A stretch of DNA of 8,794 bases from Acidocella sp. 35-58-6 (lineage in GTDB: Bacteria > Pseudomonadota > Alphaproteobacteria > Acetobacterales > Acetobacteraceae): assembly GCA_002281005.1 (NCBI GenBank), contig NCFD01000030.1:1-8794 (forward strand), written 5' to 3'. Numbering within the stretch: position 1 is the stretch's first letter; every line of letters begins with the position of its first letter. This document shows positions 6,074 to 8,794 of the stretch, in pieces. The position numbers and the translations under genes were made by a program. The notes under the pieces were generated by a model. The model had not been told where the DNA came from, searched no databases, and was given only the letters and a program-made list of their open reading frames with translations.

Positions 6074-7472
6074 ACCTTACCTCGGTCATCATGCCAGACA
6101 TCATGTGATACAGGTTATGGCAGTGGAGTGCCCAGCGGCCCTGATTATCGGCATCAAAGGCAATCCGCACACTGCCCATCGGCGGCACCAGCACCGTATC
6201 ACGTACCGCCCCGTTAAACGCCTGCCCATTGATGGCCACAACCTGGAACGCATGGCCGTGCAAATGCATAGGATGCGACATCATGGAACGGTTTGTCATG
6301 TCGATGACCACTCGCTGACCCGCTTTGATCATCAGCACATCCGGGTTTGGCCAGGTATTGCCGTTCAACGACCACACATACTGGTTCATGTCGCCCCCAA
6401 GCCGCAGTGGGATCGTGATATCTGCATCGCGCAGGCTCAACGGCTTGGCCGCGGATAACGAGGTTTCCAGCGACAGATCTACAGCGTTCGCCGCCACCAC
6501 CGCGGTATCCTCATGCTTGCTGACATTTGCATTTGCCGTGGCCAGAATCAGCCCAGTCCGCGCCGTTTTTCCCTCTACTTGCGCAAATACCGGATACGCA
6601 CCCGCAACTGGCAATTTCAACAAAATGTCTAATCTCTGCGCCATGGCAATGGGAAATTGTGAGCCAGTAACAGGTTTCACATCGTGCCCGTCAACCGCAA
6701 TCAACTGGCCGGAAACCGCGCCAAGATCGATCCAGAAATTGGTGGACGACGCGCCATTGATAATGCGTAACCGAATTGTCTGCCCCGCTGCAACGCGGGT
6801 GATTTGCGGGTCGGCCAGCGTGCGTTCGTTGGTTAAATAGGCGTCGTAATTAATGTCATTGAGATCACCAGCGCTCATCATGCCGCCGGAACCCATGTTC
6901 ATGCCGCCCATGTTCATGCCGCTCATACCACCGCTCATTCCACCTTTTTTGGTCAAGCCGGCAAGCAGTTCGTCAGGGTCTTTGAAGCTGAAGTCGTGCA
7001 TCATCATCACCACCTCCTGCGTGTCGGCAGCGTTACTCGCGGCATCATGCACAATCAGCGGTGCGGCCATGAGTTGCTGCTCTTGCATCCCTTGGTGAGA
7101 ATGCATCCAGAAGGTGCCAGGGATCGACGCAAAATTATATGATTTTTTAACCCCGTTGGCGATAGCTGGCGTTTGCGGCCATGGAAAACCATCCTGCTTC
7201 CAATCAGGTAACTGACCATGCCAATGTACAATGGTTTCCTTGCCACATTGATTATTCAGGGTCACCGCAAAACGCTCACCTGGGCTGAGAGTCAGGCCCG
7301 GTTTTCCGTCAGGGCCCATTAGCCCAAAAACTTTGGCGGGCTTGCCATTAACCTCGAGAACACGGCTGGTCGCCGTTAGGAGTTTGTCGGCCTGCGCTTG
7401 AGCCTGGGGGATCGCACCCAAAAAACCTGCCGTCGCGGTTCCGGCCAAAACATTCCTACGTGACAACCTCAT
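6057..7472 (-). CDS. Tat-exported multicopper oxidase (CueO/CopA-type)
   Basis: 471 residues. MRLSRRNVLAG (1-11) followed by a hydrophobic stretch and AQAQA (24-28) is a twin-arginine signal, so the enzyme is folded and copper-loaded before export to the periplasm. All four copper-ligand motifs are present: HWHG (83-86), HSH (124-126), HPMHLHGH (400-407) and HCHNLYHMMSGM (450-461), with C451 as the type 1 cysteine and M461 as its axial ligand. Between domains 1 and 2, residues 179-200 are Met/Gly-rich (repeated GGM, NMGGMNMG), comparable in kind to the Met-rich Cu(I)-binding insert of CueO but in a different place. Oxidation of Cu(I) to less membrane-permeant Cu(II) is the likely role. A TTG start at 7505 would put 11 residues before the Tat signal. 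ATG 7472, with AAGGGA about ten bases upstream, is the better start. It lies 78 bases after the DUF302 gene in the same direction. Confidence 0.93.
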   Translation of the reverse strand: MRLSRRNVLAGTATAGFLGAIPQAQAQADKLLTATSRVLEVNGKPAKVFGLMGPDGKPGLTLSPGERFAVTLNNQCGKETIVHWHGQLPDWKQDGFPWPQTPAIANGVKKSYNFASIPGTFWMHSHQGMQEQQLMAAPLIVHDAASNAADTQEVVMMMHDFSFKDPDELLAGLTKKGGMSGGMSGMNMGGMNMGSGGMMSAGDLNDINYDAYLTNERTLADPQITRVAAGQTIRLRIINGASSTNFWIDLGAVSGQLIAVDGHDVKPVTGSQFPIAMAQRLDILLKLPVAGAYPVFAQVEGKTARTGLILATANANVSKHEDTAVVAANAVDLSLETSLSAAKPLSLRDADITIPLRLGGDMNQYVWSLNGNTWPNPDVLMIKAGQRVVIDMTNRSMMSHPMHLHGHAFQVVAINGQAFNGAVRDTVLVPPMGSVRIAFDADNQGRWALHCHNLYHMMSGMMTEVRYAGVV

Positions 7473-7550
7473 GACCACTTTTTCCCTTGCAATCAACGAT
7501 GCCAATTATGTAGGCGCATTTTGATTTTTGGGAAGTATGCCGATGATGAC

Positions 7551-7937
7551 CTATAAGGTAGCGATCACCCGCGCCAATTTTTCGCGCACCTGTGCCGCTG
7601 CCTTTTTCAACGCCGGGTTATCAATCGCCTGCATCGAGGCCACTGGGTCGATGGCGGCAATTTCAGTTTTACCATCACCGGCATCGCGCACCACCACATT
7701 ACAGGGCAGCATAGTGCCCACCTTATTCTCGAGCGTAAACGCCTCAAAAGCCAGCGCCGGGTTGCATGCCCCCAAGATCCGGTAGGCCGGAAATTCAACT
7801 CCTAGTTTTTTATGTAAAGTCTCCGCCACGTTGATTTCGGTGAGAATGCCAAAGCCTTCGGTTTGTAGCGCCGCGATGGTACGCGCCAGCGCTTCGTCAA
7901 AGTCTGAAACCAAAGTTTTGTTGATGTAGTAAGTCAT
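7551..7937 (-). CDS. DUF302 family protein
   Basis: 128 residues forming one DUF302 domain. The signature region is GFGILTEINVAETLHKKLG (28-46), then YRILGACNPALAFEAF (52-67) and VGTMLPCNVVVRD (73-85). Two cysteines, C58 and C79, lie in the conserved 'ACNPxxA' and 'MLPCxV' motifs. There is no signal peptide. The biochemical role of this family is not established. It often sits beside copper, heavy-metal or thioredoxin genes, and the paired cysteines make metal or redox chemistry possible (inference). The open frame reaches 7973, but ATG 7937 is preceded by GGAGCG at a good distance and begins the homologous part (MTYYINKTL); an earlier start would overlap the upstream small gene. The 19-base gap from that gene supports one operon. 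Confidence 0.9.
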   Translation of the reverse strand: MTYYINKTLVSDFDEALARTIAALQTEGFGILTEINVAETLHKKLGVEFPAYRILGACNPALAFEAFTLENKVGTMLPCNVVVRDAGDGKTEIAAIDPVASMQAIDNPALKKAAAQVREKLARVIATL

Positions 7938-7956
7938 TGAGTCACGCTCCAGATTG

Positions 7957-8088
7957 TCATTGGCGGCGATCAAAAAACAAATATTTCACCAGGGCGCCGA
8001 TGAGAAGCAGACAAAATAAAGCGCCAAACAACCCGCCCCAGCCCATGCCCCACATCATGGAGCCACCATAGCCATAACCGTACATCAT
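7957..8088 (-). CDS. Small Met/Gly/Tyr-rich single-span membrane protein (43 aa)
   Basis: ATG 8088 opens a 43-codon frame ending with TGA at 7959-7957, a clean reading frame too short for routine ORF calling. Residues 1-19 (MMYGYGYGGSMMWGMGWGG) carry five Met, three Tyr and two Trp among Gly. Residues 20-39 are a strong hydrophobic segment (LFGALFCLLLIGALVKYLFF) with one Cys, followed by a basic end (DRRQ). A Shine-Dalgarno GGGAG lies seven bases before the ATG. The likely topology is an outward Met-rich N-terminus and an inward basic tail. It sits between a Met-rich Spy-like gene and DUF302/multicopper oxidase genes, with only 19 bases to the next start. Met-rich envelope segments bind Cu(I) or Ag(I), so a metal-sensing or shuttling role is a reasonable inference. 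Small proteins of this style occur near copper genes; I cannot name a family. Confidence 0.75.
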   Translation of the reverse strand: MMYGYGYGGSMMWGMGWGGLFGALFCLLLIGALVKYLFFDRRQ

Positions 8089-8111
8089 GTTCCAACTCCC
8101 AGAAGCCACTT

Positions 8112-8146
8112 CCGGCCCGCCACAGTCGCAGATGCAGGCAGGCCGG
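8112..8146. repeat. Intercistronic inverted repeat (10-base arms)
   Basis: CCGGCCCGCC (8112-8121) and GGCAGGCCGG (8137-8146) pair along 10 bases around a 15-base loop, with one G-U wobble when read in the minus-strand transcript. It lies in the 100-base gap between the Spy-like gene and the small membrane protein gene. The T-rich tract (CTTTTTAGCTTTTTTG) is on the 5' side in that direction, so it is not a classical terminator. A role in mRNA processing or differential stability is possible. Confidence 0.4.
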
Positions 8147-8188
8147 ATGGCAAAAAAGCTAAAAAGCGGTGTCAGCAGATTTCAGGCG

Positions 8189-8794
8189 TTACTCTTCAAA
8201 ATTCATCATGGCCGGACCCATGCCGAAACCACCCCTGAACCCGCCACCTAATGCGAGGCCAGGTAGAATTTCATGCGCCTGGCCGCTCTGATAAGGGGTT
8301 AGTTTGGCCACCAATGCTTCTGCCGCGGCTTTCTGATCATCAAAATTTTGCTTTTTGAGCGTGATCATCTGGCTCATAAACGCAAAGCGATCATCAGGTG
8401 TAACAGCGGTTTTTGTGCCCGGATCGAATGCTGTTTTTATGGCCGCGAAAAATTTCTGATCCGATGCGGTCACGGCATCGACATAGGTTTTCCAGGCCGG
8501 ACCCTGATCATCAGTGATTTTCAGTTCCTGCTTCAGCGCCTCAAGGCGGTCCGCCAACGCCACTTTAGCGTTACCTGACCAAGCGTGGCCCGGCCCAAAG
8601 CCGTTCATCATCCCCGGGCCGTAACCTTGCCCAAAGCCACCCATCATGCCTGGCCCATAGCCGCCGTTTGGACCCCCCATCATGCCAGCACCGTAGCCGG
8701 GCCCATAACCATTCATCATACCTGGTCCAGAATTGCTGTTTTGGTCCGTTGTGGCGGCAGGGCCGGTTGTGGCCGGTTGAGCCAGAGACGCCGC
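8189..8794 (-). CDS. Spy/CpxP-like (LTxxQ) periplasmic protein, 5' end beyond window
   Basis: The frame is open from the right edge to TAA at 8191-8189, giving 201 visible residues. The first visible codons, AASLAQPATTGP, look like the end of a signal peptide and its cleavage region. The true start is therefore outside the window, and the Met codons at 8719 are internal repeat residues. A Gly/Tyr/Phe/Met repeat follows, then a helical domain: ADRLEALKQELKITDDQ, GPAWKTYVDAV, and later EALVAKLTPYQSGQAHEILP, which contains the LTxxQ motif (LTPYQ) of the Spy/CpxP family. The C-terminus is again Gly-rich (GGGFRGGFGMGPAMMNFEE). Spy and CpxP are periplasmic chaperone-like or stress-sensing proteins, and LTxxQ proteins are common in copper and zinc operons. 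With the downstream oxidase this suggests envelope defence against copper. Family call is good; precise role is inferred. Confidence 0.85.
   Translation of the reverse strand, partial: AASLAQPATTGPAATTDQNSNSGPGMMNGYGPGYGAGMMGGPNGGYGPGMMGGFGQGYGPGMMNGFGPGHAWSGNAKVALADRLEALKQELKITDDQGPAWKTYVDAVTASDQKFFAAIKTAFDPGTKTAVTPDDRFAFMSQMITLKKQNFDDQKAAAEALVAKLTPYQSGQAHEILPGLALGGGFRGGFGMGPAMMNFEE
8587..8728 (-). repeat. Imperfect Gly-Tyr/Phe-Gly-Pro-Gly-Met-Met coding repeat
   Basis: About 47 residues of the Spy-like protein are built from degenerate units of the form G-[YF]-G-P-G-M-M-[NG]-G, with four Met-Met pairs and no charged residue. The DNA repeats the underlying CATCATNCC... / ...GGGCC... pattern, so unit number may vary between strains. 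Met pairs in a flexible exported segment fit Cu(I)/Ag(I) binding (inference). Confidence 0.75.

Noticed and set aside
6325..6840. 171-codon plus-strand frame opposite the multicopper oxidase
   Set aside because: The minus strand encodes all copper ligands; the plus-strand product has no recognisable motif.
7473..7505. TTG start adding 11 residues to the multicopper oxidase
   Set aside because: It would place extra residues before the Tat motif, and ATG 7472 has a suitable AAGGGA ribosome site.
8189..8719. Spy-like protein starting at the Met codons at 8719
   Set aside because: The frame stays open to the window edge and reads through a signal-peptide-like AASLAQPA; the Met-Met at 8719 is part of the internal repeat.
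8587..8728. Short regularly spaced repeats considered as a CRISPR-like array
   Set aside because: The units are in-frame degenerate Gly/Met codon repeats within a coding sequence, without unique spacers.

Overview
The window looks like a chromosomal stretch from a Gram-negative, fairly GC-rich alphaproteobacterium. An acetic-acid/acidophile lineage (Acetobacteraceae, Acidocella/Acidiphilium-like) is my best guess from protein style and gene content. That placement is inference; no rRNA or other marker gene is present. Every base belongs to one of three compact gene blocks, with two short intergenic regions between them. I see no IS element, tRNA, rRNA or CRISPR array. Block 1 (1-2828, minus strand) is a tightly coupled glycosyltransferase operon, read from right to left. 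Its genes are a MurG/GT28-like predicted glycosyltransferase (COG4671 type), a GT4 enzyme of the WcaL/'LSETF' type, and the first 59 codons of a second GT4 enzyme that runs off the left edge. Both junctions are 4-base ATGA stop/start overlaps. Block 2 (3015-5948, plus strand) is divergent from block 1. It holds a cis-prenyl diphosphate synthase whose motifs resemble the actinobacterial Z-farnesyl-diphosphate-synthase-like branch more than housekeeping UppS. After it comes a large membrane protein that fuses a DedA domain, a complete PAP2 phosphatase domain and an LssY-type C-terminal domain. The 186-base region between blocks 1 and 2 has a perfect 7-5-7 dyad placed exactly between a plausible -35 and -10 for the glycosyltransferase operon. 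It also has a strong Shine-Dalgarno in front of a 20-codon leader ORF that overlaps the prenyltransferase start. Block 3 (6057-8794, minus strand, convergent with block 2) is a copper-handling envelope operon. Reading right to left, it contains a Spy/CpxP-like LTxxQ periplasmic protein (5' end beyond the window) with a Gly/Tyr/Met repeat, an unlisted 43-residue Met/Gly/Tyr-rich single-span membrane protein, a DUF302 protein, and a Tat-exported multicopper oxidase with a Met-rich insert and all copper ligands. Functionally, blocks 1 and 2 together suggest a self-contained lipid-linked glycan module. The synthase would make a Z-polyprenyl diphosphate, the PAP2 domain could dephosphorylate it, the DedA domain could return the lipid phosphate across the membrane, and the glycosyltransferases would use a polyprenyl or other membrane acceptor. 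This linkage is a hypothesis from neighbourhood and families, not shown by the sequence. Block 3 is an independent copper/silver defence unit.
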